DNA from: a virus
IMG/VR virus record: IMGVR_UViG_3300048916_000082
Coordinates: 1-49,955 of that record
Length of the DNA stretch: 49,955 nt
Strand: one strand, 5' to 3'
The notes beneath the pieces were generated by a model that saw only the letters and a program-made list of their open reading frames with translations, was not told the DNA's origin and searched no databases. Position 1 is the first letter of the stretch. Every line of letters starts with the position of its first letter. A program made the position numbers and the translations under genes. Below, one piece after another: positions 1-7,665 of this stretch.

Positions 1-579
1 CTGCCAGCTCGACAGGAATGTGGCCATCCGCCCGACCGCTCCGCTCGCGCCTTCCAGCGCGTTGGCCACCTGCGGGCCCTGCTGGGCGAGAATGAGGAAG
101 GGCGACGTGCCGCCGGCCAACTGCGTCGAGATATCGCTGATCTGGTAGCCGAGGTTGCGCGAAGCGTTCTGCGCGGTACCGAATGCCCGGGTGACGCCGG
201 CCGATGCTCCCGAAGCCCGCTGGAACTCTGTCACCGCCTTGCGGTGCTCCGCCTCGACGAGCGACAGCGCGGCCTTGGTCTGGAGGATCGACTGGTTGTA
301 CTGCTCGAGTGAGGTCTGGCCCGCCTTGTAGGCTGCCTTGGCTACATTGATCTCGCCCGCGGCTTCCGCCTGTGCCTTCGCGAGATTGCTGATGGCGATG
401 TCGGCGGCCTGGTAGGCCTTGGCGAGCCGCTCCTGAACGGCCTTCTCTGCCGTGGTGGCCGACTGCTCGACCTGCTTCATCGCCCCGCCGAACGCGGACG
501 CACTGGCCCGGACCTTGCCGTCGAACCCGTCGACCTTGGCCAGTAGCTCGATGACGACGCGTTCGTTTTTGGATGCCAT
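1..579 (-). CDS. tail tape measure protein, N-terminal part (cut by window edge)
   Basis: The ATG at 579 opens 193 codons that run off the left edge. The N-terminus (MASKNERVVIELLAKVDGF) is followed by alanine- and glutamine-rich helical sequence typical of tape measures, which set tail length and line the tail tube. It follows the tail chaperone genes, the canonical position for this gene. The ATG lies 7 nt after a putative -10 box and has no Shine-Dalgarno sequence, which suggests leaderless translation. The C-terminal part of the same gene is at the right edge (49079-49955). Joined end to end the two parts are out of frame by one base, so an internal part of the gene is probably missing between the window ends. 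Confidence 0.85.
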   Translation of the reverse strand, partial: MASKNERVVIELLAKVDGFDGKVRASASAFGGAMKQVEQSATTAEKAVQERLAKAYQAADIAISNLAKAQAEAAGEINVAKAAYKAGQTSLEQYNQSILQTKAALSLVEAEHRKAVTEFQRASGASAGVTRAFGTAQNASRNLGYQISDISTQLAGGTSPFLILAQQGPQVANALEGASGAVGRMATFLSSWQ

Positions 580-586
580 GGCGGGC

Positions 587-620
587 AATCTACGGCGCGC
601 CCGCCGGCGGCTGTAGGTTC
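587..620 (-). promoter_or_regulatory. putative phage late promoter (tape measure)
   Basis: On the minus strand GAACCTACA (620-612) is followed by 19 nt and TAGATT (592-587), then 7 nt to the ATG at 579. The TGA stop of the upstream chaperone overlaps the motif. It is one of eight sites with the same nonamer and the same spacing. The function is inferred from position and repetition. Confidence 0.65.
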
Positions 621-1295
621 AGGCCCGGCCGGTCGGCGGGTTCGGTTTGGGCTTGCCCTGGTAGAGCTTGGGATCGAGGTTGATCATGTCGATCAGTTTC
701 TGCGTCTTGTCGTGGTCCGGAGCCTTCACGTCGTCGCCGGCGCTATGTGCCTCGTTCCAGTGGTGCAGCAGAGCCTCGTATTCCCACAGCGACAGCGCGC
801 GCGCCTCGGTCGGGCCGATGTTCATCATCGCGCAATTGGTTAGCGCCAGTCCGTAATTCAGGGCGCCGTCGTCGTCTTTGCCGGGCTTCCCCCCGGCTCG
901 GCTTCCCCCGGCGGGTCATATCCCACCATGGTCGCGCCAAGGATCGAGACCGCGTGCTCCCACACCTCGGCCAGAGGACGGTTGAGCACGTAGTTGGCGA
1001 CGAGGCGCTGAGCGACGATCGGTGTGACCTTGATCTCGGCCCCGTCGACCAGGCCCTTGCCGCCGCCGATCAACCCCTGGCGGATGGTCTCGATCAGATC
1101 GAGCGCGTAGAATTCTGCAGAGCCGGGGGCGAGGATGATGTCGTCGCCGACTCGGGTTACGCCCGCCGTCACGCGGCCGAACAGTTTACCGATGCCGCAT
1201 CCGGCCTTCTGCTGCAGCTCGCCGATCCGTTCGAGCGGCAGAGCGAAGGTGTAGGAACCGTCAGCGAATTCGAGATCGATGGTGCTGCTGGCCAT
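619..1295 (-). CDS. tail assembly chaperone frameshift fusion (G-T type)
   Basis: Predicted -1 frameshift product of about 225 residues: 136 residues of the upstream chaperone, then 89 residues in the -1 frame. The -1 frame stays open upstream of the internal ATGATG at 828. Its reading before that ATG (KPGKDDDGALNYGLALTNCA) joins smoothly into MMNIGPTEARALSLWEYEAL, so the coding sequence extends above any internal start. Tail chaperone pairs made by -1 frameshifting are a known feature of siphovirus tails (lambda G/GT), where the fusion recruits tail tube subunits to the tape measure. The alternative is an independent 69-residue ORF starting at 828, but I see no convincing ribosome site for it. 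Confidence 0.7.
858..1295 (-). CDS. tail assembly chaperone (GTA gp10 / TAC-like)
   Basis: A 145-residue protein beginning MASSTIDLEFADGSYTFALP. A short beta start is followed by a helical core (ELQQKAGCGIGKLFGRV) and a region resembling GTA gp10-type tail assembly chaperones. It sits between the tail tube and tape measure genes, as expected for the unshifted chaperone. The final ten residues are low complexity and are encoded downstream of a G-run slippery site, so a fraction of ribosomes probably switch frame before the TGA at 858. It starts one base downstream of the tail tube stop. Confidence 0.75.
   Translation of the reverse strand: MASSTIDLEFADGSYTFALPLERIGELQQKAGCGIGKLFGRVTAGVTRVGDDIILAPGSAEFYALDLIETIRQGLIGGGKGLVDGAEIKVTPIVAQRLVANYVLNRPLAEVWEHAVSILGATMVGYDPPGEAEPGGSPAKTTTAP
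888..894 (-). promoter_or_regulatory. programmed -1 frameshift slippery heptamer
   Basis: The minus-strand heptamer G GGG GGA (894-888) is in the chaperone zero frame as GGG GGA. A -1 slip re-pairs both tRNAs and continues with AAG CCC GGC in the frame of the downstream ORF. Position near the 3' end of the first chaperone gene and frame direction both fit the lambda G/GT arrangement. Confidence 0.65.
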
Positions 1296-1296
1296 G

Positions 1297-1749
1297 TTAC
1301 GGGGTGACCGTGGTGAACTCCCACTCGCCGTCCGATTCGAACTGCAGCGAGAGCGTCGCAAAGTTCTCGTCGCCGCCGGTGATCGCCTGGTTGACCAGCT
1401 TGGCCGGGCCCTCGAAATAACCCTGGAACACCTCGTCGTCGGCCGGTTCGGTGTAGTAGAACCGGTAGTTCTTGGTGATGCCAACCGCGGCATTGATCAT
1501 GTCCAGCTGGGCGCGGTTGAGCGAGCCTTCGCCCGAGAGCGACCACTGCCGCCCGGTGGTGATCAGGCGCCGGATCGGGATGTCTTCAGGGTCGGCACAA
1601 TCGCGGGTGAACTGGTCGGAGGTGTTGACCTGCTGGGTGAAGCTGCGGGTGGAGATGCCACACAGGCCGGTAAAGGTCTCGGTCGGGGTCGCGCCGTCGC
1701 CCATGGCGAGGACAAAATAGGTGCCGCGAATGATGTCGGGCTGGGCCAT
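1297..1749 (-). CDS. major tail tube protein
   Basis: A 150-residue protein (MAQPDIIRGTYFVLAMGDGA) of the length and all-beta character of siphovirus tail tube subunits, with the phrases RSFTQQVNTSDQFTRDCADP and RRLITTGRQWSLSGEGSLN typical of this family. It lies between the tail completion gene and the chaperones. Unlike the neighbouring promoter-proximal genes it has a 58-nt leader and a GGAG Shine-Dalgarno about 10 nt before the ATG, in keeping with the high expression a major tail protein needs. Confidence 0.8.
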   Translation of the reverse strand: MAQPDIIRGTYFVLAMGDGATPTETFTGLCGISTRSFTQQVNTSDQFTRDCADPEDIPIRRLITTGRQWSLSGEGSLNRAQLDMINAAVGITKNYRFYYTEPADDEVFQGYFEGPAKLVNQAITGGDENFATLSLQFESDGEWEFTTVTP

Positions 1750-1807
1750 CGTTTCGGTCTCCGTCCAAGGGATGCACCGCCATCACGGCGGGGGAACTTG
1801 AGACGCG

Positions 1808-1841
1808 ACAATACTCGCGCCTCCCGGCCGGTTGTAGGTTC
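1808..1841 (-). promoter_or_regulatory. putative phage late promoter (tail tube)
   Basis: GAACCTACA (1841-1833), 19 nt, TATTGT (1813-1808) on the minus strand. It sits in the gap after the tail completion gene and about 60 nt before the tail tube ATG. Same motif and spacing as the other late sites, but with a leader. Confidence 0.6.
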
Positions 1842-1846
1842 GCTGG

Positions 1847-2236
1847 TCAGCCGCACTCGCGCGGAACCCGTGCGGAGAGGGTGACGATGGCCTGCCACTC
1901 GTCCTCGCCGGCGAGCGTACGGGTGCCGGTCCACGTCAGGTAAGCCTTGCGGCCGTCGGTCAGCGTGAGGACCTTGCCGTCGAGGCTTGCCCCGACCGCC
2001 TCCGCAATCGAGTTCACGTCGTCGGTGAAGGGGTCCTTGCTGAAGATGTGGAGGGGAGCTGCGATGTCGCCGGGCACCGCATCGCTCATCCCGTAGCGCA
2101 GGAACGGCCAGGTGGGCTGGGCCGGGGCCTTTTCGCCATAGGACCGCGCGCCGATCGCCGTCGCCGTGACCGCAGCGTCAGCCCTCAGGTGGGCGATGAT
2201 CGCCCGCCGCAGCATCAGGATCGGCGCGACGCTCAT
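1847..2236 (-). CDS. tail completion / terminator protein (DUF3168-like)
   Basis: A 129-residue protein: N-terminal helix (MLRRAIIAHLRADAAVTA), then RSYGEKAPAQPTWPFLRYG, SKDPFTDDVNSIAEAVGASLDG and a beta C-terminus. This matches the DUF3168 (HK97 gp17-like) tail terminator pattern, a ring that caps the tail tube at the neck. Its place between the gp10-like protein and the tail tube is syntenic with HK97-type phages. Confidence 0.7.
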   Translation of the reverse strand: MSVAPILMLRRAIIAHLRADAAVTATAIGARSYGEKAPAQPTWPFLRYGMSDAVPGDIAAPLHIFSKDPFTDDVNSIAEAVGASLDGKVLTLTDGRKAYLTWTGTRTLAGEDEWQAIVTLSARVPRECG

Positions 2237-2238
2237 CG

Positions 2239-2598
2239 TTATCGTTCGACGGCAGGAGCCACGGCGTCGCCACTGTCGGCGCGATCATGGTGAGCCAGAT
2301 CCGCTCGATCCACTCCAGCAGGTTGTCCCGGGTCGGCGGCTGCTCCATTGGATTCGGGTGTAGCAGTCTTGGGCGCGGGTGTCGCCTTTTTCACCTTCGG
2401 CGGGCGGATCCGCTTGGTGGGCGTGCCTTCCTTGGCCGGCGGCGCCATTTCGACGCCGTAGCCTCGCGCGACGGCAGCGTCGGCCACCTCGTCCTTGAGC
2501 AGCACCTCGCCGAGGTCGCGCACGACGGTGACGGCGCTGGCCCGGGGCCAATGGTAGTTGAACGGGACCGTGGTCATGTTGATGCGGCGGACACCCAT
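2239..2598 (-). CDS. hypothetical protein in head-tail connector block
   Basis: 119 residues, not recognised. The N-terminal half (MTTVPFNYHWPRASAVTVVRDLGEVLL) looks folded. The C-terminal half is low complexity, rich in K, P, A and T. It lies between the gp10-like gene and the DUF3168 gene, 3 nt before the latter's ATG, so it is part of the connector/tail operon and probably a minor virion or assembly protein (inference). Confidence 0.6.
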   Translation of the reverse strand: MGVRRINMTTVPFNYHWPRASAVTVVRDLGEVLLKDEVADAAVARGYGVEMAPPAKEGTPTKRIRPPKVKKATPAPKTATPESNGAAADPGQPAGVDRADLAHHDRADSGDAVAPAVER

Positions 2599-2602
2599 GG
2601 CG

Positions 2603-3013
2603 TCATCCTTTCCTGATTGCGGCGCTGATCGCCTTGCGGACGTTCTCGGTCACTTCCTTGCGTTTGGCGCGCGCGGCGGGGTTCATGAACGGGCGCGCCG
2701 CCATCTTCGACGTGCCGTATTCGAGCGCGGCTGAGTATTTTGCGTTGCTGGCCACCTCGACCCGCAGTGGCCCGGTCTGGGTCACGTCGATGTTGGTCCT
2801 GAGGTGCCCCGTGTCTTCGTTCGGGGGCTCGCCGGGGCGCGAGGGCACGTGGTTCTTGCCGCTGACCGCGCCTTCCGTGATCGAATGCGCGGCATAGGCG
2901 CGGATCGATTCGCCGCCGACGAACAGCGCGTGGCCGACCAGGGCGATCTTCTCCTGGCCAGCTAGGCGGGTGAGGCGGTCGGCCACGCCCTTCGGTCCGC
3001 TGATCTTCGGCAT
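2603..3013 (-). CDS. HK97 gp10-like tail/neck protein
   Basis: 136 residues with the gp10-family layout: basic N-terminus, helix KGVADRLTRLAGQEKIALVGHALFVG, then the family-typical SRPGEPPNEDTGHLRTNIDVTQ and SALEYGTSKMAARPFMNPA. Members are neck proteins joining head and tail. It overlaps the preceding stop by one base (TGATG). Confidence 0.8.
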   Translation of the reverse strand: MPKISGPKGVADRLTRLAGQEKIALVGHALFVGGESIRAYAAHSITEGAVSGKNHVPSRPGEPPNEDTGHLRTNIDVTQTGPLRVEVASNAKYSAALEYGTSKMAARPFMNPAARAKRKEVTENVRKAISAAIRKG

Positions 3014-3363
3014 CAGGCTCGCCGCCCGCGCAGGTCGAAATAGGCTCCGGCCGGATCCGTGGCGACGCTGGCGATCTTCCAGCGGATGCCGCGCACCGTG
3101 ATCTCGTCGTCGGTGGTCGGCACGGTCACCCCATTCGCCAGCACCAGGATGCGCTGGTCGGTGTCGGAATAGCCCTCAGCGAGCCGCTGGGCCTGCGTTG
3201 TGGCGTCGAGCTGGGCCTTGACCGCCTCGGGGTCGCCGAAGCCGGTGGTGCCGCCTCCCTGGCCATCGTCGGTGCCGTTCCAACGATAGAGCGAAGCGTC
3301 GAGGTAGAGGCCGGACAGCGCCGCCGAGAAGGTCGCCGCGATATCGCCGTCGAGCAGCCCCAT
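3013..3363 (-). CDS. head closure-like protein
   Basis: 116 residues from the ATG at 3363 (TGATG overlap with the connector gene). Begins MGLLDGDIAATFSAALSGLY. Size, beta-rich C-terminus (EITVRGIRWKIASVATDP) and location between the DUF4054-like connector and the gp10-like gene suggest the head-closure/stopper role. Family assignment is by synteny more than by motif. Confidence 0.6.
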   Translation of the reverse strand: MGLLDGDIAATFSAALSGLYLDASLYRWNGTDDGQGGGTTGFGDPEAVKAQLDATTQAQRLAEGYSDTDQRILVLANGVTVPTTDDEITVRGIRWKIASVATDPAGAYFDLRGRRA

Positions 3364-4049
3364 CAGGCTTCCCCTTGCGGGTAGCGGAGGTCGGCATAGG
3401 GCAGGGTGCCGGTCGCGGTCACGCGCGGGCCGCCCCGGTTGGCCCGAGCAAGCGCGAGCCACTGCCGCCCGTAAGAGGTCGAGGCGAGCTCACCCTGAGC
3501 GCCGTTCTTTGCCCGATCGAAGCGCTCAAGCGTGATCGCCCCGGAGCGGATCGAGCGGTAATCGCCGGTGCCGTTTGCGCCCGCTTCGGCCTCGGCGCCG
3601 GTGCCGAGCCCCTGCAGCGTCAGGTAATGCGCCGCGAGGAGCATCTGGCCTATGTCGCGGTCGTCCTCGGCCCAACTGTCGTCCACGGCGCGGGCGGCGC
3701 GGGTCAGCCAGAACTCGATCGAGGCCGGGGGAACATCTGCGAAGCGCGGAAAGGCGGCGATTAGCGCGGCGGAGGCCGAATTAGACGAGACGATGCCGAT
3801 CTCGGCATATTCCTCGAAGGTCCGTCCGCCGGTGGTGACGACGGTGAGCGTGAAACTCGCCGTCTCGCCATCCGCACCGCCAGACAGCCACACCCGCGCC
3901 AGGTCGTTAGAGAAGTCCGAACTGTCGAGCGAGACCGTGCCGGAGGTCTTGACTGGGGTGAACGTCGCTATGGCGTCGCCGCTGTCGAGGGGGACACGCC
4001 ACGAGTAGTCGAACCGCTCGTCGGGGTCTTTGCGGGGCCAAACGATCAT
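3363..4049 (-). CDS. head-tail connector (DUF4054-like) with N-terminal beta domain
   Basis: 228 residues. Residues 1-95 form an all-beta segment (VPLDSGDAIATFTPVKTSGTV, then a GADGETASFTLTV strand pattern). From about residue 100 the DUF4054/connector helical domain appears (AAFPRFADVPPASIEFWLTR, then LLAAHYLTLQG), as found in adaptor proteins that bind the portal ring. The fusion to a beta domain is longer than the usual 130-150-residue connector. The ATG has no Shine-Dalgarno and lies 7 nt after a late-promoter -10 box. Confidence 0.7.
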   Translation of the reverse strand: MIVWPRKDPDERFDYSWRVPLDSGDAIATFTPVKTSGTVSLDSSDFSNDLARVWLSGGADGETASFTLTVVTTGGRTFEEYAEIGIVSSNSASAALIAAFPRFADVPPASIEFWLTRAARAVDDSWAEDDRDIGQMLLAAHYLTLQGLGTGAEAEAGANGTGDYRSIRSGAITLERFDRAKNGAQGELASTSYGRQWLALARANRGGPRVTATGTLPYADLRYPQGEA

Positions 4050-4056
4050 GCAGCCA

Positions 4057-4090
4057 AGGATAGGCCCCGCGCCGGGCCGGGTGTAGGTTC
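4057..4090 (-). promoter_or_regulatory. putative phage late promoter (connector)
   Basis: GAACCTACA (4090-4082), 19 nt, TATCCT (4062-4057), 7 nt, ATG at 4049. The motif overlaps the stop of the repeat-protein gene. Confidence 0.65.
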
Positions 4091-5840
4091 AGCGCGCGGC
4101 GCGGCCGGACGAGGCGATGCGCGAACGGGCGGGAGAGGGTGCCGTGCGCGAGGGGCTGGCGGGTTCGGCAATGCGCGCTGGCGTTGTGATCGCGGTGGTG
4201 CGCGCCGGGCGGTTGTCATTGAAGGTGCGGGCAGCCGACGCGGGGAGATAGGCGCGGAGCCACCACGATCCTGACAGCGTGTCGTTATCTTCAATCAGCG
4301 CCACCTGCCCGAACAGCGGGAGGATCGCCGCGCTGGTCAGGGTGTCGCTGTTTTCTATCAGGTCCACACTAGCCAGCAGCGGGAGCGTTCCCGTTGCCGT
4401 CAGGGTGTCGTCGTTGTCGTTCGCCGCCAGCGTTCCAACCAGCGGCAGGATTGCCGTGGAAACGAGTGTATCGTCGGCCTCGGTCACCGCGAGGGTGGCT
4501 TGCCCCGCCTTGCCGCCGGTGGCCGCGAGAGTGTCGTCGCCTTCTGTGGCGCTCAGAGCCCCGGAGAGGGCCAGCGTACCGCTTGCGGTCAGTTGGTCGT
4601 CGGCTTCGCTGATCGTCGCTGTGGCGGCAAGCTGGAGCCGCCCAGCGGCATTCAGTGTGTCGTCGGCTTCGGTGCTGGCCTCGGTCGCGGTGATGGCGAG
4701 GGTGGCCGTGGCCGCAAGCGTGTCATTCGCCTCCGCCACCGCTGCGGTTCCCGCGACCGGCAGCGCCGCCGTGGCGGTAAGGGTGTCGTCGGCTTCGGCG
4801 CGGGTGAGCGTTGCGCCAATCGCCAGCGCGCCCGTTGCCGTCAGGCTGTCGTCGGCTTCGGTGGCGGCCAGCGTGCCGAGGACCGGCGGGGCCCCACCCG
4901 TGGCGGAAAGGGTATCAGGAGCCTCGGTCGCCCCCAGCGTGGCGTTCAGCGTCAGAGTTGCGGTTGCGGCGAGGCTGTCATCAGCCTCGGTGGTGGCTTC
5001 GGCTCCTACCGCCGCCAGAGCGGCGGTCGCGGCCAAGGTATCGTTTGCTTCGGTGGCTGCAAGAGTTGCAGTCAGAATGAGTGCGGCGGCGGCGGAGAGA
5101 CTGTCCGCCGCCTCGGTTGCAGCCAAGGCGCCTGCGATCGGCAGTTTGCCAGCCGCAGCGAGAGTATCATCAGCCTCGGTGACCGCCAATGCCACCTTGA
5201 GGGCGAGAGCGCCGGTTGCTGCGACCGCATCCGACGCTTCACTGACCGCCAGTGCACCGGTGAGGGTGACTGTGCTGGTAGCCGCCAGTGTGTCACTGGC
5301 CTCGGTCTGGGCCAGCGTTCCAGTGATCGCAACCGTTGCCGTGCTGCTCAGGCTGTCAGCGGCTTCCGTAACCGCCACTGTTCCAGCCAGGGCCAGCACC
5401 CCGGTCGCGGTGAGTGTATCGCTGCCTTCCGTAACCGCTGTCGCTGCGGCAAGGGCAAGCTTGCCTACGCCTGCGAGGGTATCATCACTTTCCGTGATCG
5501 CCAGCGTGCCAGCGATCGGGTTCGCGCCAATCCCAGCCGCAGAGAGCGTGTCATCCGCTTCTGTGACAGCCAGCGCACCAACAAGGGTCAGTGTAGCCGG
5601 TGCGGCTAGGGTGTCGTTGCCTTCGGTTGCCGCCAGAGTCCCAGCGATAGCCAGCGTCGTGGTTGTGGAAAGCGTGTCTGCCGCTTCGGTGATCGCGGCG
5701 GTTGCAGTCCTGCCGGTTGCCGCCGCCTCAAAGAACCAGTCCGACCACACCGAGACGGCATCAGCCGAGGCGCCGGTCTTGCACAGGTTCAGCCAGCGGA
5801 CCGACCCATTCAGGATCTTGCCATCGCCTGAGATCGCCAC
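4089..5840 (-). CDS. 583-residue virion protein built of 21-residue repeats
   Basis: Starts with GTG at 5840, 3 nt after the previous stop. Residues 1-47 are unique (WLNLCKTGASADAVSVWSDW). Residues 48 to about 530 are 23 consecutive repeats of about 21 residues with consensus xLAxTExDDTLxATxxLxLxG. The last 50 residues are basic and R/P/S-rich. The regular acidic turn (EADDTL) alternating with hydrophobic strands suggests a beta-solenoid or extended fibre exposed on the virion. It follows two duplicated surface-type proteins between capsid and connector genes, so a head fibre or decoration is the best guess. I cannot name a family. A 544-residue ORF on the opposite strand is a by-product of the repeats. 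Confidence 0.75.
   Translation of the reverse strand: MAISGDGKILNGSVRWLNLCKTGASADAVSVWSDWFFEAAATGRTATAAITEAADTLSTTTTLAIAGTLAATEGNDTLAAPATLTLVGALAVTEADDTLSAAGIGANPIAGTLAITESDDTLAGVGKLALAAATAVTEGSDTLTATGVLALAGTVAVTEAADSLSSTATVAITGTLAQTEASDTLAATSTVTLTGALAVSEASDAVAATGALALKVALAVTEADDTLAAAGKLPIAGALAATEAADSLSAAAALILTATLAATEANDTLAATAALAAVGAEATTEADDSLAATATLTLNATLGATEAPDTLSATGGAPPVLGTLAATEADDSLTATGALAIGATLTRAEADDTLTATAALPVAGTAAVAEANDTLAATATLAITATEASTEADDTLNAAGRLQLAATATISEADDQLTASGTLALSGALSATEGDDTLAATGGKAGQATLAVTEADDTLVSTAILPLVGTLAANDNDDTLTATGTLPLLASVDLIENSDTLTSAAILPLFGQVALIEDNDTLSGSWWLRAYLPASAARTFNDNRPARTTAITTPARIAEPASPSRTAPSPARSRIASSGRAAR
4260..5699 (-). repeat. 23 tandem 63-bp coding repeats
   Basis: Each 63-nt unit encodes one 21-residue repeat. 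Two units are slightly longer: unit 3 at 23 residues and unit 13 at 22. The units are well diverged at the DNA level, while the TExDDTL core persists, which points to selection on the protein and not to recent expansion. Confidence 0.8.
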
Positions 5841-5843
5841 GGC

Positions 5844-6686
5844 CTACCCCTGTGTCTCTTGGTATTGGGCAGAGACGCCGCCTGTTATGTTGCCCGTGCT
5901 ACCGTGTAGGTAAACCAACTGCAGCACACTGTCGTCGTAGATGCGCGGCATCGCAAGCTGGATCGCATCGTAGATTTCACCCCGCGAGAGCCCTGCAATC
6001 GGAACGATGGCAATGGGGCGAAACAACACGAGAAAGAACGTTCCGCTGGTACGCGTTGCCGACTGAATGAAGCTGGTCGGCGCGCGGATGCCCGTGTCAC
6101 CAGCGGCCAGCGGGAAAATCTCCCACGACCCAGCGCCAGTCGCAGTACTCGCATTTAGCGCTGCCGTTTGCCCCGCAGTGCCGGCTTGACTGGTATAGGT
6201 GAGCGTGACCGTTGGGGAGCCGGAGCCCGCCGCAGTTGACCATTCGATAGCCGCCATGACACCGTCGCCGTTGGTCGACCCTGCCCTGTCGCGAGCAGGG
6301 AGCGTGGCTGGGGTAATTGCTTGGGCTGACGTAAGCGTGGGGGACAGTCCGCTATTCTGCCACAGGCGGTCAACCAGCATCAGCGCGCCGACAGACGCGC
6401 TCGATGTAGCCCCCCGGCACACCGAAAGCCGCCCAAGAAAGCCATTGCCGGATGCAGGGTTACTGCGGGAAATCCGGCTCGCTACTGATCCAAGCGAAGG
6501 GGTGACGGCCTCACCATTGACACCGACACTGGTCGCCGTGGCAGCGGCAGGAGTTCCGGCAGTGTACCAGTCAACTGTGCCCCGGACACCGTTATTGATC
6601 GCCGCGCCCGCAGATAGGCTCGCCTTGGTATAAACCTGCGGCGTTCGTAGACCGGCCAGGACATCATCGGCGGTAGCGATAGCCAT
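5844..6686 (-). CDS. virion-associated protein, second copy of duplicated pair
   Basis: 280 residues from the ATG at 6686 (TGATG overlap with the preceding gene). It aligns along its whole length with the upstream 271-residue product: shared SAQAITPATLPARD, FPLAAGDTG, RAPTSFIQSATRTSGT, MPRIYD, and a similar C-terminus (YQETQG against YSEVQG). Predominantly beta. Location among capsid accessory genes suggests a head-surface or fibre subunit. Function unknown. Confidence 0.7.
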   Translation of the reverse strand: MAIATADDVLAGLRTPQVYTKASLSAGAAINNGVRGTVDWYTAGTPAAATATSVGVNGEAVTPSLGSVASRISRSNPASGNGFLGRLSVCRGATSSASVGALMLVDRLWQNSGLSPTLTSAQAITPATLPARDRAGSTNGDGVMAAIEWSTAAGSGSPTVTLTYTSQAGTAGQTAALNASTATGAGSWEIFPLAAGDTGIRAPTSFIQSATRTSGTFFLVLFRPIAIVPIAGLSRGEIYDAIQLAMPRIYDDSVLQLVYLHGSTGNITGGVSAQYQETQG

Positions 6687-7501
6687 CAGCCCTGCACCTC
6701 CGAATAGGTGCCGAACAGGTTGGCCGCCGTGGTTGCCGTGGGGAACCACAGTAATTGCAGAACAGAGCTATCATAGATGCGCGGCATCCCCGAGGTGAGC
6801 GCGTCGATTGCGCCGCAAGTGCCGCCAACCGGGATATCCAGTTGCGCCAGCCTGCGAAAGCCGACCAGATGCATGGTGCCACTGGTGCGGGTGGCGCTCT
6901 GGATGAAGCTCGTCGGCGCGCGGACGCCGGTATCGCCAGCAGCAAGCGGGAAGATTTCGAAGGTGCCGACCGGGGGCGTGGTGACGGCAGTAAATGCGCC
7001 GGTGCTGCCAGCGTTGCCGCTTTCGTCGGTATAGGTGAGCGTCACCGTAGGGGTGCCCGCGCCGCCCGTGGCCGACCACTCCACCGCGAATTCCACACCG
7101 ACGCCGTTGGTCGTGCCCGTGGCATCGCGGGCGGGGAGCGTGGCCGGGGTGATCGCCTGGGCCGAGGTTGAGGTGACCGAGAGGCCCGAGTTGTTCCACA
7201 GCCGGTCGATCAGCACCAGCGAGCCGCCCTGCGAAGCGAACATCGCGAGACGCGAGAGATAGGCATTGCCGGAAACCGGATTGGTATGGGACAATGCACC
7301 CGCCACCGTGCCCGAAACCGCCGCGCCGTTGACGCCCGCCGCATTCGCCGTCGCAGCGCCGGGGTTGCCTGCGGCATACCACAGGGTATAGGCGCGCTGG
7401 GCACCGGGGTTGGCCATGGTGATGCCGGTTTTCATGATCGGCACCGGAGCTGGGGCCGCAACCATTCCCGCAATGAGTTGGTCAAGCGTGGCAATTGCCA
7501 T
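6686..7501 (-). CDS. virion-associated protein, first copy of duplicated pair
   Basis: 271 residues beginning MAIATLDQLIAGMVAAPAPV. Paralogue of the next gene (see shared motifs there). It differs most in the first 70 residues and in the loop after FEIFPLAAGDTG. Two adjacent homologues suggest a heteromeric or variable surface structure (inference). TGATG overlap on both sides. Confidence 0.7.
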   Translation of the reverse strand: MAIATLDQLIAGMVAAPAPVPIMKTGITMANPGAQRAYTLWYAAGNPGAATANAAGVNGAAVSGTVAGALSHTNPVSGNAYLSRLAMFASQGGSLVLIDRLWNNSGLSVTSTSAQAITPATLPARDATGTTNGVGVEFAVEWSATGGAGTPTVTLTYTDESGNAGSTGAFTAVTTPPVGTFEIFPLAAGDTGVRAPTSFIQSATRTSGTMHLVGFRRLAQLDIPVGGTCGAIDALTSGMPRIYDSSVLQLLWFPTATTAANLFGTYSEVQG

Positions 7502-7665
7502 CAGGTGACCTCCTCAAGATTGGCTTCATCGAAATCGGTTTCGCCATTTGGGCCATTGATCTGCCAGGCACCGGTATCCGGGTTTTGCCCCACCACGACG
7601 AACGTGCCGGGAAGCGCGTCATCGAAGGGGGGGCGGACGCGGACGACGGAGCCTATGGCAATCAC
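7501..7665 (-). CDS. small virion-operon protein (54 aa)
   Basis: GTG at 7665 overlaps the preceding stop (GTGA), and the product ends in a TGATG overlap with the next gene. Sequence begins MIAIGSVVRVRPPFDDALPG and ends in an acidic tail. A short SH3-like or beta-barrel peptide seems possible. The tight coupling on both sides is the main support. Confidence 0.65.
   Translation of the reverse strand: MIAIGSVVRVRPPFDDALPGTFVVVGQNPDTGAWQINGPNGETDFDEANLEEVT

Noticed and set aside
4260-5699. CRISPR-like array
   Set aside because: The 63-bp repeats are continuous coding units without spacers. The iterons at 18.4-18.5 kb are also too short and closely spaced for a CRISPR.
4279-5913. 544-codon plus-strand ORF over the repeat gene
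   Set aside because: It is antisense to the tandem repeats; the absence of stops follows from the 63-bp periodicity. Its S/A/V/R composition is unnatural and the minus-strand reading fits the operon.
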